NCBI GenBank assembly: GCA_937129385.1
Contig: CAKZNC010000074.1
Coordinates: forward strand, 1 to 39,743
Direction of reading: 5' to 3'
Source of the DNA: an uncultured Bacteroidota bacterium
Lineage (GTDB): Bacteria > Bacteroidota > Bacteroidia > Bacteroidales > GCA-2748055
Length of the DNA stretch: 39,743 nt
Below are positions 25,621 to 34,023 of the stretch, one piece after another. A model generated the notes under the pieces. That model did no database searches. It saw only the letters and a list, made by a program, of their open reading frames with translations, and was not told the DNA's origin. Position 1 is the first letter of the stretch. Every line of letters starts with the position of its first letter. A program made the position numbers and the translations under genes.

Positions 25621-28053
25621 TCATCCCATGATCACTTCGACCTGGTATTCATTTTGTTCGCCCATCGGCAACAATGCTCCATCTACAACCTCCCCGTTCA
25701 TCCGGATCTCTTTGACACCCTTCGAAACATGATCGGGATTTTTAACCTCAATATGATAGATGCTGCCCCTGTATCTCCTTGTAATTTTAAAGCCATCCCA
25801 ACTTTTCGGAATGCAGGGATCAACCTTTAATCCTTCAAGTTCCGGCTGGATCCCCAGGATGTACCTGCTGATGGCATAATAGTTCCATGCAGCAGTTCCG
25901 GTCAGCCAGCTGTTCTTTGCCTCCCCGGGAAGGAAGGCATCCTTGCCAGCGATCATTTGTGAATATACATAAGGTTCGGTGCGGTGCAGGTCACTGATCT
26001 CCTCCAGGTAGGCAGGAGCAATCTTAGAGTAATAGTCAAATGCCCTGTCTCCATTCCCCAAAAGGGTCTCCCCGATCATGATCCAGGGGTTGTTGTGACA
26101 GAAGATCCCCGCATTTTCCTTGTATCCCGGAGGGTAGGAGGTAATCTCACCCATCTCCACATGGTACTTTGTGAATGGCGGATTATTCAGGACGATCCCA
26201 TACGGACAATCGAGGTGTTCTTTGACTGAATCGAGCGCTTTTTCTGCCCGGCCGTCTTCAATACCCACCCCGGCCATCACGCAAAATCCATTGGACTCGA
26301 TGAAGATTTTTCCTTCATCATTTTCAGCCGACCCGATCTTGTTGCTGAAGTGATCATACGCCCGCAGGAACCATTCGCCATCCCATCCGTGCTCATTGAT
26401 CGCCTCCTCCATCTCAACGATATGATGACCCGCACGACGGGCCTCCTCCTCTTCCCCGAGTTTAATGCACAATTCCATGTAATCCTTTCCGTAGAAGACG
26501 AACATCCCGGCGATCATCACCGACTCGGCAACGCCCCCTTCACCATTCTCGGTGGTCTGAAATGACTCATCGGGATTGGTGCTGAAGCAATTCAGGTTCA
26601 GGCAATCATTCCAGTCGGCCCTGCCGATCAACGGCAGTCCGTGCGGCCCCAGGTTTTTTATCACGTGGTCGAAAGAACGCGTGAGGTGATCGAAAAGTGA
26701 CGTGGCTTTCTCATCGTCATTGTCATATGGCACCGTTTCGGTAAGTATGGAGTAATCTCCGGTCTCCCTGATATATGCAACCACCGAGCAGATCAGCCAC
26801 AGTGGATCATCATTGAAGTTGCCCCCGATTTCATCATTCCCTTTCTTGGTCAGCGGCTGATACTGGTGGTACGCCCCACCATCCTCCAGCTGGGTGGCAG
26901 CAAGGTCCAGGATCCTTTCTCGGGCACGCTCCGGTACCAGGTGCACAAACCCGAGCAGGTCCTGGTTGGAGTCACGGAAGCCCATGCCCCGACCGATCCC
27001 ACTTTCAAAATAGGAGGCACTTCTCGACATCAGGAAGGTGATCATGCACTGGTAAGGATTCCAGATATTCACCATCCTGTTCAACCGGTCGTCCGAACTG
27101 TCAAGCGTATACACACCAAGCAGGTTGTCCCAGTAATTCCGCAGGGCCCGGAACGCCTCCTCCGATGCACCCGGCTTGCTGAACCGATCGATCATCGTCT
27201 CTGCATTCTTCTTATTGATCACACCAGGGGATTCCCATTTCTCATCCTCCGCGGTCTCAACATATCCAAGCTGAAAAACCAGCTCTTTCTCTTCTCCCGG
27301 ACCAAGCTCGATCTCCAGCATGTGAGAAGCAATGGGAGACCATCCATGTGCCACGCTGTTGGCGGTGCTTCCGTTGAAGACTGAATCCGGCTTGTCAAAC
27401 CCGTTGTACAAACCGATAAATGTGTTCCGGTCTGTTTCAAATCCATCCACTGGTGCATTCACATGGTAGTATGCATAGTGGTTACGCCGCTCACGGAACT
27501 CTGTCTTGTGGTAGATCGTCGATCCCATCACCTCCACCTCACCGGTGTTGTAGTTGCGCTGAAAATTGGTCATGTCATCCTGCGCATTCCACAAATTCCA
27601 CTCGACAAAAGAAAATAGCTTGAATTTTTTCTTCTCCCCGGAAGTATTTCTCAGCTTCACCTGCTGTATCTCCACGTTCTCTCCCAGCGGCACCATGAAC
27701 AATACATTGGCCTCCAGCCCCCTCGAGCTGCTGATAAATCTCGTGTATCCAAGTCCGTGGTGACATTCGTAACGGTCCAGGTCGGTCTTTACCGGCTTCC
27801 AGCCTGGATTCCATACATGTCCGTTATCGTTGATATAGAAATACTTACCACCGTCATCCACCGGTACGTTATTGTACCTGTAGCGCGTGATCCTCCGCAG
27901 TCTCGCATCCTTATAAAAGGAGTATCCCCCTGAAGTATTGGAAATGATCGATACGAAGTCCTCGTTGCCAAGATAATTGATCCACGGATAAGGCGTTTTT
28001 GGATTCGTGATCCTGTATTCCCGCTCCCTGTCATTGAATGCACCAAATTTCAT
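25621..28053 (-). CDS. GH94 cellobiose-phosphorylase-type enzyme
   Basis: At 810 residues and lacking a signal peptide, this is a cytoplasmic GH94 phosphorylase, which cleaves a beta-glucoside with phosphate to give glucose 1-phosphate. The N-terminal beta-sandwich (about 1-290) opens with [17 protein letters not shown] and [22 protein letters not shown]-type motifs (40-60), and the (alpha/alpha)6 barrel carries [17 protein letters not shown] (352-368) and [11 protein letters not shown] (478-488), where the general-acid Asp is in WND (Asp483). The C-terminal part has [20 protein letters not shown] and [13 protein letters not shown]. The pattern fits cellobiose phosphorylase better than chitobiose or cyclic-glucan forms, but the acceptor cannot be fixed. 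No transporter gene is adjacent. Confidence 0.92.
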   Translation of the reverse strand: MKFGAFNDREREYRITNPKTPYPWINYLGNEDFVSIISNTSGGYSFYKDARLRRITRYRYNNVPVDDGGKYFYINDNGHVWNPGWKPVKTDLDRYECHHGLGYTRFISSSRGLEANVLFMVPLGENVEIQQVKLRNTSGEKKKFKLFSFVEWNLWNAQDDMTNFQRNYNTGEVEVMGSTIYHKTEFRERRNHYAYYHVNAPVDGFETDRNTFIGLYNGFDKPDSVFNGSTANSVAHGWSPIASHMLEIELGPGEEKELVFQLGYVETAEDEKWESPGVINKKNAETMIDRFSKPGASEEAFRALRNYWDNLLGVYTLDSSDDRLNRMVNIWNPYQCMITFLMSRSASYFESGIGRGMGFRDSNQDLLGFVHLVPERARERILDLAATQLEDGGAYHQYQPLTKKGNDEIGGNFNDDPLWLICSVVAYIRETGDYSILTETVPYDNDDEKATSLFDHLTRSFDHVIKNLGPHGLPLIGRADWNDCLNLNCFSTNPDESFQTTENGEGGVAESVMIAGMFVFYGKDYMELCIKLGEEEEARRAGHHIVEMEEAINEHGWDGEWFLRAYDHFSNKIGSAENDEGKIFIESNGFCVMAGVGIEDGRAEKALDSVKEHLDCPYGIVLNNPPFTKYHVEMGEITSYPPGYKENAGIFCHNNPWIMIGETLLGNGDRAFDYYSKIAPAYLEEISDLHRTEPYVYSQMIAGKDAFLPGEAKNSWLTGTAAWNYYAISRYILGIQPELEGLKVDPCIPKSWDGFKITRRYRGSIYHIEVKNPDHVSKGVKEIRMNGEVVDGALLPMGEQNEYQVEVIMG

Positions 28054-28109
28054 TTTTTTCCGATTTGTTTGTTTGCAGGTAAAAGTAATGAATTATCATC
28101 AGAACACAC

Positions 28110-28140
28110 GACGGGATTTGTTTGTCAAATAGTTCCCGTC
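28110..28140. promoter_or_regulatory. palindrome upstream of GH94 (candidate operator)
   Basis: A 7-bp perfect outer arm (GACGGGA 28110-28116 and TCCCGTC 28134-28140) with an inner TTTG (28117-28120) and CAAA (28126-28129) pair lies in the divergent gap between GH94 (minus) and the STAS-like gene (plus). A 31-bp symmetrical site there suggests a regulator operator or a leader hairpin. Confidence 0.45.
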
Positions 28141-28189
28141 TCACCAGGGAACAGGAGGAGTTGAAGATGCCAAATTCTTATTTAATGCA

Positions 28190-28197
28190 TATATTTG
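28190..28197 (+). promoter_or_regulatory. -7 promoter element of the STAS-like gene
   Basis: TATATTTG fits TAnnTTTG exactly, 17 bases before the ATG at 28215; the predicted transcript start near 28204 leaves a leader of about ten bases. No TTTG at the proper -33 distance was seen. Confidence 0.55.
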
Positions 28198-28214
28198 CAG
28201 CAAGGATGTAAATT

Positions 28215-28637
28215 ATGATAAGTCTCAAAATACTTAAGGATAAAGAGCTGACTATTATGTGCTTTCGGGATAAAATCACCCCGGAGATGGTGATGAAATT
28301 TATCAATTCGCTGGTGCAGGAGCCCGAATACAACCCGGAGTACAATGCAATCATCGACCTCAGGTCGGCAGATATGCAATACGACATGGAGGGGCTTAAA
28401 AAGACCCTCAATCACATGCTTACTGCCGAAGGCTTTCGGAGCACCAGGAAAAGTGCCTATATCACGTCAAGCTCAAACCAGGTTGTACCGCCCATGATGA
28501 TGAACACTTTGGGTTATGAGTTCCCCATGAAGGTAAAAGTGCACTCTACCGTTGAATCTGCCATCGCATGGCTGGAGATCGAAGATTTCACCCCCGAAAA
28601 TTTCCAGGCTGTTCTCAGCACAATGTGTGACCGCTAA
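28215..28637 (+). CDS. STAS/SpoIIAA-like protein
   Basis: The 140-residue soluble protein has the alternating strand-helix pattern of the SpoIIAA-like/STAS fold: DKELTIMCFRDKITPEMVMKFINSLV, NAIIDLRSADM, a helix DMEGLKKTLNHMLTAEGF, SAYITSSSNQVVPPMMMNTLG and VKVHSTVESAIAWLEI (cited as short stretches within residues 9-121). Similar small proteins are common in Bacteroidota and are of unknown function. It is alone, divergent from GH94 and convergent with DUF4861. Confidence 0.7.
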   Translation: MISLKILKDKELTIMCFRDKITPEMVMKFINSLVQEPEYNPEYNAIIDLRSADMQYDMEGLKKTLNHMLTAEGFRSTRKSAYITSSSNQVVPPMMMNTLGYEFPMKVKVHSTVESAIAWLEIEDFTPENFQAVLSTMCDR

Positions 28638-28655
28638 TTGCCAGTCCCCAGGATA

Positions 28656-29888
28656 TTAATGTTGTATGCTGAATGTAACGGGCGAGGCCATGCGCTCAGA
28701 CTCAGATGTAAGCAGCCTGGCAAACCCATCCGCTGTCTGCCAGCGCGGATCTTCCCGCTCCCAGGCAGCATAAAAACGGAAGTGATTTAAACTCCCCGGT
28801 TCAACGTTCATTTGCACGGTATATGTCTCCGTGATCCCGTCACCGCTGCCAGGTGTCTCTCTCGTTCCGGCAAACAGGTCATCCGGTATCATGATGCTCA
28901 TTCCAAGGAGGGTGGTGTCTTCCGACTGCAGATCATATGTATAAAAGGCCCTGGTTCCTTCGGCAGATTTTGCCGCGTGAAGTTCTTTACTCTTCATGTT
29001 TACAATGCCTGTGACCAGCAGTATCGGAGCTTCCGTTCCTTCAATGGTTACCTCGCTGGAATAATAATTTTTCCCCGCTTCAATAATAACATCATGCGTG
29101 ATATCCAGTGGTAGATCAGCCATCTTCCAGCCCTTGAACTTGAGCCTGAAAATACTGCGCAGCGGACCTTCAGCAAGAATCTCGCAGGTTCCCATCCCGT
29201 TGTCGCCGACCCGGTACAACGAATCCTTGTAACGAATCGCTATACTTCCGGCGCCGAGTGAATTACCGACCTTGAGCACATCCACACCCCAGTCAGGATT
29301 GAAGGTATGGTAATCTGGATGATCCTTGTCGCCTACGCTGTCGAGGACCATCAAGCTGGATACCTTTCCAAAAATGTCCATGCCGTTTCTGCGGTCAAAA
29401 TAGTTCCTGAACCCGATCCTGTCATTCTCCCATGCGATCCCTTCCATCTGCCATACCTTTTGTGTTTCGGTGTTGATGGCGTGGGTCTCCCTGGTGGCTT
29501 CCCTGACCTCTTTGTAGTCCATGTCCTTCCTGGCAAACCTGATGTTTGTTCGTCTCTCATATTCCGGGTATTCCTCTTCCCCGATGTATACAATGGTTCC
29601 GTTTCTTGTTTCTGATGGCCCCAGGCTGATGAGCACGAATAGCTCATCCCATGCACCATCACCATCCAGGTCGTCGGGCTGACAAGGGATCTCTTCACCA
29701 TTGATGCGGATGACTGGCAGGAGGTTTTCCGGGATCTCCCCGGCTTCTGCGAGTTGTTTCCGTGTGATCACCACCCCTGCATCAACAGCAGGCTGGTCGA
29801 TGGGGTTGGTAAAACGAATCTCATTCCCGCTATGGGAAGTACAGGATACGATCAGCATTGTGACCAGTACCAGGCAAAAAGTTCTCAT
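28656..29888 (-). CDS. DUF4861 lipoprotein (pectin/uronate-associated)
   Basis: The 410-residue product has a lipoprotein signal (MRTFCLVLVTMLIVSC, lipid Cys16) and matches the DUF4861 family: PDDLDGDGAWDELFVLISLGP near 71-91, VWQMEGIAWENDRIGFRNYFDRRNGMDIFGK (about 144-174, cited by position), TFNPDWGVDVLKVGNSLGAGS, and a second beta-rich half. The family is found next to pectin and uronic-acid genes in Bacteroidota and has no settled activity that I can state. It is downstream of kduD by 121 bases on the same strand, so it is the third gene of a kduI-kduD-DUF4861 unit, though the inverted repeats between may end or attenuate transcription. Confidence 0.85.
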   Translation of the reverse strand: MRTFCLVLVTMLIVSCTSHSGNEIRFTNPIDQPAVDAGVVITRKQLAEAGEIPENLLPVIRINGEEIPCQPDDLDGDGAWDELFVLISLGPSETRNGTIVYIGEEEYPEYERRTNIRFARKDMDYKEVREATRETHAINTETQKVWQMEGIAWENDRIGFRNYFDRRNGMDIFGKVSSLMVLDSVGDKDHPDYHTFNPDWGVDVLKVGNSLGAGSIAIRYKDSLYRVGDNGMGTCEILAEGPLRSIFRLKFKGWKMADLPLDITHDVIIEAGKNYYSSEVTIEGTEAPILLVTGIVNMKSKELHAAKSAEGTRAFYTYDLQSEDTTLLGMSIMIPDDLFAGTRETPGSGDGITETYTVQMNVEPGSLNHFRFYAAWEREDPRWQTADGFARLLTSESERMASPVTFSIQH

Positions 29889-29912
29889 GATGTTGGATTT
29901 ATAAAGAAGAAG

Positions 29913-29990
29913 AAAATCCGGATTCTGCTAACTAACCAATTACTAACATTTTCGCGAAGAGAATTTGAGAATGTTATGAACCCGGATTTT
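29913..29990. repeat. nested inverted repeats between kduD and DUF4861
   Basis: An outer 9-bp pair (AAAATCCGG 29913-29921 with CCGGATTTT 29982-29990) encloses a 7-bp pair (TAACATT 29944-29950 with AATGTTA 29970-29976) and an 8-bp palindrome TTCGCGAA (29951-29958). On the minus strand the last arm is followed by a pyrimidine-rich stretch, so the structure could terminate or attenuate kduI-kduD transcripts before DUF4861. Confidence 0.5.
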
Positions 29991-30009
29991 CACTGCTAAT
30001 ATAGCACTA

Positions 30010-30798
30010 TTATTCAAACCTTGGTTTTCCGATCGTCGACAAAATGCCACCGTCTACGTAAACAATGATGCCGTTCACAAAATTGGATGCTTCCGAGGCG
30101 AGAAAAATGGCAGCTCCGGCCAGTTCTTCCGGCTCTCCCCATTTACCGGCCGGGGTGCGGTCGATGATAAAATCATTGAGTGGATGTCCACCTTCCCGGA
30201 TGGGGGCGGTTTGACTCGTCGCGAAATATCCCGGCCCGATCCCGTTCACCTGTATATTGTGCTTTGCCCACTCTGTCGCCATGTTGCGTGTAAGCATTTT
30301 CAGTCCGCCCTTTGCGGCAGCATAAGCCCCGACCGTGTTTCTGCCCAGCTCGCTCATCATGGAGCAGATATTGATGATCTTTCCGTGTCCGCGTTCGATC
30401 ATGCCGCCGGCAACAGCCTGGGACATGATAAACGGACCGGTGAGGTCGACGTCAAGTACCTCCCTGAAAACTTCAGCTTTCATCTCCAGGAGGGGTTCCC
30501 GTTTGATGATCCCCGCATTGTTTACGAGGATGTCGATGGGTGCCACCTCTTTTTCAATCTCCGACACCGTTTTTTTCACCTCCTGTTCGTCTGTAACATC
30601 AAAGGCATATGTATGGACCTCGACGCCCTGTTCAGCATATGCCCTCTTTGCCTGCTCCAGGCGTTCCCGGGACCTTCCGTTGATGATTACCTTTGCCCCG
30701 GCCTGGCCCAGTCCGACGGCCATGGCCATTCCCAGTCCGTGCGAAGCCCCGGTGACAAGTGCGCATTTCCCTGTAAGGTCGAATAATTTGATTGACAT
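30010..30798 (-). CDS. kduD: 2-deoxy-D-gluconate 3-dehydrogenase
   Basis: A 262-residue short-chain dehydrogenase that reduces/oxidises at C3 between 2,5-diketo-3-deoxygluconate and 2-keto-3-deoxygluconate in uronate breakdown. The cofactor motif TGASHGLG is at 16-23, NNAG at 93-96, and the catalytic Ser146, Tyr159 and Lys163 are in place (ICSMMSELGRNTVGAYAAAKGG from 144, given by position). The conserved SDR tail has VNGIIVYVDGG. It begins 23 bases after kduI, which firmly sets its role as KduD over other SDRs. Confidence 0.95.
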   Translation of the reverse strand: MSIKLFDLTGKCALVTGASHGLGMAMAVGLGQAGAKVIINGRSRERLEQAKRAYAEQGVEVHTYAFDVTDEQEVKKTVSEIEKEVAPIDILVNNAGIIKREPLLEMKAEVFREVLDVDLTGPFIMSQAVAGGMIERGHGKIINICSMMSELGRNTVGAYAAAKGGLKMLTRNMATEWAKHNIQVNGIGPGYFATSQTAPIREGGHPLNDFIIDRTPAGKWGEPEELAGAAIFLASEASNFVNGIIVYVDGGILSTIGKPRFE

Positions 30799-30821
30799 AT
30801 GGTTGGCTGTTGATTTTATTA

Positions 30822-31664
30822 TTATTTCAGTTCGCGGGGGCCGAATGCATCCATGTCGCCATAATCCAGGTTTTCACCTGCCATGCCCCAGATAAAAATA
30901 TAGTTGCTCGTTCCTGCAGCTGCGTGGATCGACCATGAGGGGGAGACGACCGCCTCCTCATTGTGCAGCCAGATGTGGCGCGTCTCTTTGGGTTCGCCCA
31001 TGAAATGACAGATCGCCTGGTCGTCGGGCACCTCGAAATAGAAATAGGCCTCCATCCGACGGCTGTGCAGGTGTGCCGGCATGGTGTTCCATACACTTCC
31101 GGGTTTCAACTCGGTCATCCCCATCTGGAGCTGACAGATGTCCACAACGGAATTAACGATCAGCTTATTGATCTTCCGGTCGTTGGAAGATTCGAGCGCT
31201 CCCAGCTCAACGACCTCTGCATCCTTCAGGGTAATGTGCTTCGAGGGGTATTCCTTGTGTGCCGGGGCGGAGTTAAAATAGAAGCGGGAAGGATGATGCT
31301 CTTCTTCACTCTCAAAGACCACCTCTTTTGTGCCGGCCCCGATGTAAAGCGCCTCCTTGTATTCGAGTGTGTATTTCTTGCCGTCGAGTTTAACGTGTCC
31401 ACGTGCTCCCACATTGATGACGCCAACCTCCCTGCGGTCGCAGAAATGCCCGGCTTTCAACGGATCGATCGCCTCCAGGAAAAGCGGCAGTTTCCCCGGT
31501 ACTGCGCCACCCACGATAAAACGATCGTTCAATGAATAGACCATGTTCACATCTCCGGTCTTCATGAGTCCCTGTACCAGGAAATCTTTCCTGATCCGAT
31601 CCGTGTCATAATGTTTCGCATCCTCCGGATGATTGGAATAACGAACCTCGTAATTTGTTGCCAT
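30822..31664 (-). CDS. kduI: 5-dehydro-4-deoxy-D-glucuronate isomerase
   Basis: The 280-residue protein is a KduI cupin isomerase, which converts 4-deoxy-L-threo-5-hexosulose uronate (from unsaturated uronides) to 2,5-diketo-3-deoxygluconate. The zinc set is complete: His198 and His200 in PAHLHSRRMEAYFYFE, Glu205, and His247 in SWSIHAAAGTSNY. The conserved end MDAFGPRELK is present. Length is standard. It is the first gene of the unit with kduD, has an exact TAnnTTTG element 26 bases upstream, and faces the GH30 gene across a spacer with tandem 19-bp repeats. Confidence 0.97.
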   Translation of the reverse strand: MATNYEVRYSNHPEDAKHYDTDRIRKDFLVQGLMKTGDVNMVYSLNDRFIVGGAVPGKLPLFLEAIDPLKAGHFCDRREVGVINVGARGHVKLDGKKYTLEYKEALYIGAGTKEVVFESEEEHHPSRFYFNSAPAHKEYPSKHITLKDAEVVELGALESSNDRKINKLIVNSVVDICQLQMGMTELKPGSVWNTMPAHLHSRRMEAYFYFEVPDDQAICHFMGEPKETRHIWLHNEEAVVSPSWSIHAAAGTSNYIFIWGMAGENLDYGDMDAFGPRELK

Positions 31665-31690
31665 ATTGCTCCTGATTTTAAACTTTCACC

Positions 31691-31698
31691 CAAAAATA
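31691..31698 (-). promoter_or_regulatory. -7 promoter element of the kduI operon
   Basis: TATTTTTG on the minus strand fits TAnnTTTG exactly and lies 26 bases upstream of the kduI start codon; the transcript would begin near 31684. No TTTG at the -33 distance was seen, which may mean dependence on an activator. Confidence 0.65.
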
Positions 31699-31733
31699 AC
31701 AAAATCACCGCCCGATTCATAATAATATAACCT

Positions 31734-31808
31734 GATCCGGGAATCATATGAGGATCCAGGAATCGTAATTGAATCCAAGAACCGTATGAGGACTGGGAAT
31801 CGTATGAG
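31734..31808. repeat. four tandem 18-19-bp units in the kduI/GH30 divergent promoter
   Basis: Units begin at 31734, 31753, 31772 and 31791, with a partial fifth (GATCTC) at 31809. The consensus is GATCC-R-G-GAATCRTATGAG; unit lengths are 19, 19, 19 and 18. They lie about 35 bases upstream of the kduI -7 element and end about 21 bases upstream of the GH30 TTTG. They look like a regulator-binding array serving both promoters. Confidence 0.75.
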
Positions 31809-31829
31809 GATCTCGCGTGAGGCTGCAGG

Positions 31830-31863
31830 TTTGGGCGTATATGGCCATCTTTTTTTATATTTG
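31830..31863 (+). promoter_or_regulatory. Bacteroidota promoter of the GH30 gene
   Basis: TTTG (31830-31833) and TATATTTG (31856-31863) are separated by 22 bases, near the usual Bacteroidota -33/-7 spacing. The transcript would start near 31870, giving a leader of about 32 bases to the ATG at 31902. The region just upstream carries the tandem repeats. Confidence 0.7.
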
Positions 31864-31901
31864 ACATTCAAACCAACAATCGAACACTAAAACTGCCGAA
31901 G

Positions 31902-33314
31902 ATGAAAACCCTGAACTCCTGTTGCTTTATTCTGTTCACTATTTCCCTCCTTACGGGCTGCAATGAGCAACCTGCTGCGATGCTGACCAGCTCAACTGAA
32001 GGCCGGTACTGGACTCAATCTGAACTGCAACCAGTTTCAGAAACTCCGGGTGAACTGGAACGGTTTGAGATCACCGGCAGTTATGAACAGACCATGGATG
32101 GGTTTGGAGCAGTCTTCAATGAACTGGGCTGGGATGCCCTTAAGATGGTCTCTGAAGAGGAGATGGCTGAGATCCTGGCAGATTTTTATTCTGAGGAGGG
32201 ATTCAATTTTACCATATGCAGGATGCCCATCGGTGCGAACGACTATGCGAGGGATTGGTATTCACTGAATGATACGCCGGGTGACCTGGCCATGGAGCAT
32301 TTCAACATTGACCGGGACCGCACCATTTTGATTCCCTATATCAAAGCGGCCCTTGAGGTCAGGCCTGATCTGCAAATATGGGGCTCACCCTGGTGTCCGC
32401 CTGTCTGGATGAAGGTAAACAACCATTATGCCTGCCGGCCAGCTGAAGTAAATGATCTCCCCGAATCGAGGGCCGGGGAGGAGAACAACACGCAGTTCAT
32501 CATGGAAAAGTCCATTCTGGATGCCTATGCAAACTATTTCGTGAAGTATATTGAAACCTACAGGGAGGAAGGCATCGATATCTATGCCGTGCACGTTCAG
32601 AATGAACCCAACTCCTGTCAGAATTTTCCAAGCTGCGTGTGGACCGCAGAAGATCTGAATACATTTATCGGGCGACACCTTGGGCCCGCTTTTGAAGAGG
32701 CAGACCTGGATACGGAGATATGGTATGGCACCGTTGAAAGGCCCTCAATAGAAAAAGTGGATACCGTCCTGCAGGACCCCCTCAGCAGCAAATATGTAAA
32801 AGGAGTGGGCTTTCAATGGGCCGGTAAGCACTGTATTCCGAAGGTGAATAAAAAGTATCCTGAAATGAAACTGATGCAGACCGAATCGGAATGCGGGAAC
32901 GGCAGCAACGACTGGGCTGCTGCCGAGTACACCTGGTCGCTCATGAAACACTACATGGAAAATGGTGCCAATGCCTATATATATTGGAACTCGATCCTTG
33001 ATGAAACAGGAAAAAGCATGTGGGGATGGAAGCAGAACTCGCTTATATCAGTGAACTCCCAAACCGCGGAGATCAGCCGGAATCCTGAATTTTACCTGAT
33101 GAAGCACCTGTCGCATTTCGTGAAACCAGGAGCAAAAAAACTGGTGACGCCCGCCGGGATGGACTTCGGACTGCTGTTTGAAAATCCAGATGGTGAGGTG
33201 GTGGGTCTCCTTGTGAATGAGACCGACGAGGTGAAATCCTTCCTCCTGGAAAAGGACAGTCATAACTACAGGATCGAACTGGTTCCGCACTCATTCCATA
33301 CCATCGTCATCTAG
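31902..33314 (+). CDS. GH30 family glycoside hydrolase (lipoprotein)
   Basis: The 470-residue product has a lipoprotein signal (lipid Cys20 in SLLTGC) and the GH30 catalytic fold. The start MDGFGAVFNELGWDAL (65-80), RMPIGANDYARDWYSLND (107-124), and SPWCPPVWMKVNNHY (162-176) are GH30 blocks; acid/base Glu235 is in VHVQNEPNSCQNFP and nucleophile Glu328 in LMQTESECG. The C-terminal beta-sandwich ends HSFHTIVI. GH30 members act on beta-1,6-glucan, glucosylceramide, beta-xylosides or glucuronoxylan; the subfamily cannot be fixed by eye but the acid/base motif fits the glucosylceramidase-like (subfamily 1-3) branch. It is divergent from kduI, sharing the repeat-bearing promoter, which hints at a uronate-containing substrate. 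Confidence 0.92.
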   Translation: MKTLNSCCFILFTISLLTGCNEQPAAMLTSSTEGRYWTQSELQPVSETPGELERFEITGSYEQTMDGFGAVFNELGWDALKMVSEEEMAEILADFYSEEGFNFTICRMPIGANDYARDWYSLNDTPGDLAMEHFNIDRDRTILIPYIKAALEVRPDLQIWGSPWCPPVWMKVNNHYACRPAEVNDLPESRAGEENNTQFIMEKSILDAYANYFVKYIETYREEGIDIYAVHVQNEPNSCQNFPSCVWTAEDLNTFIGRHLGPAFEEADLDTEIWYGTVERPSIEKVDTVLQDPLSSKYVKGVGFQWAGKHCIPKVNKKYPEMKLMQTESECGNGSNDWAAAEYTWSLMKHYMENGANAYIYWNSILDETGKSMWGWKQNSLISVNSQTAEISRNPEFYLMKHLSHFVKPGAKKLVTPAGMDFGLLFENPDGEVVGLLVNETDEVKSFLLEKDSHNYRIELVPHSFHTIVI

Positions 33315-33330
33315 TTTAATTCCCCTGGAT

Positions 33331-34017
33331 ATGAAAAAGAGCAACAAAGTATTGCACCTCGTTTTTGCAGTGATCGTGATCGTTGAACTGCTGGGCAGAC
33401 TAACCGACCAGGTCATGCTCGAATACCCGGTGAAACCGCTGATCATGATCTGGATCACCCTCTATTTCCTAATGAATACGGAAAAGCGTTCCTTCATCCC
33501 CGGGGTGGTAACTGCCTTCTTCTTTAGCTGGATGGGAGATATCTTCTTGATGTTCTCAGGAGGGTACAACAATGAGATACTCTTCTATGCCGGTGTAGGA
33601 GCATTTTTCATTGCACAGCTTACCTATATTTTTGTCTTCCTGCTGAATGCTGAAAACGATATCAAAGGACTCCTCCTCAGGAATCCGCTATGGTTCATTC
33701 CATTTCTTGGGTTCGGGGTGCTTATCTTCCTCTTGCTGTATCCGGGACTGGATGGGATCATGGTGCCGATTATCGGAGTCTATGCAGCTTCTCTTATCGG
33801 TATGTCGCTCGCAGCATTGAACAGGAGGGACCGGGTGGATTTCGACAGTTTCAGGCTGGTGTTCGCCGGATCCCTGCTCTTTGTGATCTCCGACAGCCTG
33901 ATCGCAGTGAATAAGTTTTATGCGGAGATTCCTGCTGCCGGTTTTTTGATCATGCTGTCATACATCGCGGCACAGTACCTGATCATGCGGGGGTTGATAC
34001 TCGAAAGAGAGAGGTAA
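33331..34017 (+). CDS. lysoplasmalogenase-like (YhhN/TMEM86) membrane protein
   Basis: The 228-residue product has about eight membrane helices and no signal peptide. YhhN-family motifs are present: SWMGDIFLMFSGG with the conserved Asp, VKPLIMIWITLYF, FAGSLLFVISDSLIAVNKF with the second conserved Asp, and LSYIAAQYLIMRG at the end. Relatives cleave the vinyl-ether bond of lysoplasmalogens. The gene starts 16 bases after GH30 on the same strand, though the functions seem unrelated. It converges on the Nramp-like gene with only six bases between the stops, so no terminator is visible. Confidence 0.85.
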   Translation: MKKSNKVLHLVFAVIVIVELLGRLTDQVMLEYPVKPLIMIWITLYFLMNTEKRSFIPGVVTAFFFSWMGDIFLMFSGGYNNEILFYAGVGAFFIAQLTYIFVFLLNAENDIKGLLLRNPLWFIPFLGFGVLIFLLLYPGLDGIMVPIIGVYAASLIGMSLAALNRRDRVDFDSFRLVFAGSLLFVISDSLIAVNKFYAEIPAAGFLIMLSYIAAQYLIMRGLILERER

Positions 34018-34023
34018 TTTGGT

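Noticed and set aside
31562-31867. 101-codon minus-strand frame with repeated YDS/IPGS segments
   Set aside because: It is a translation of the tandem repeats in the kduI/GH30 promoter region; the real kduI start and promoter lie in the same DNA.
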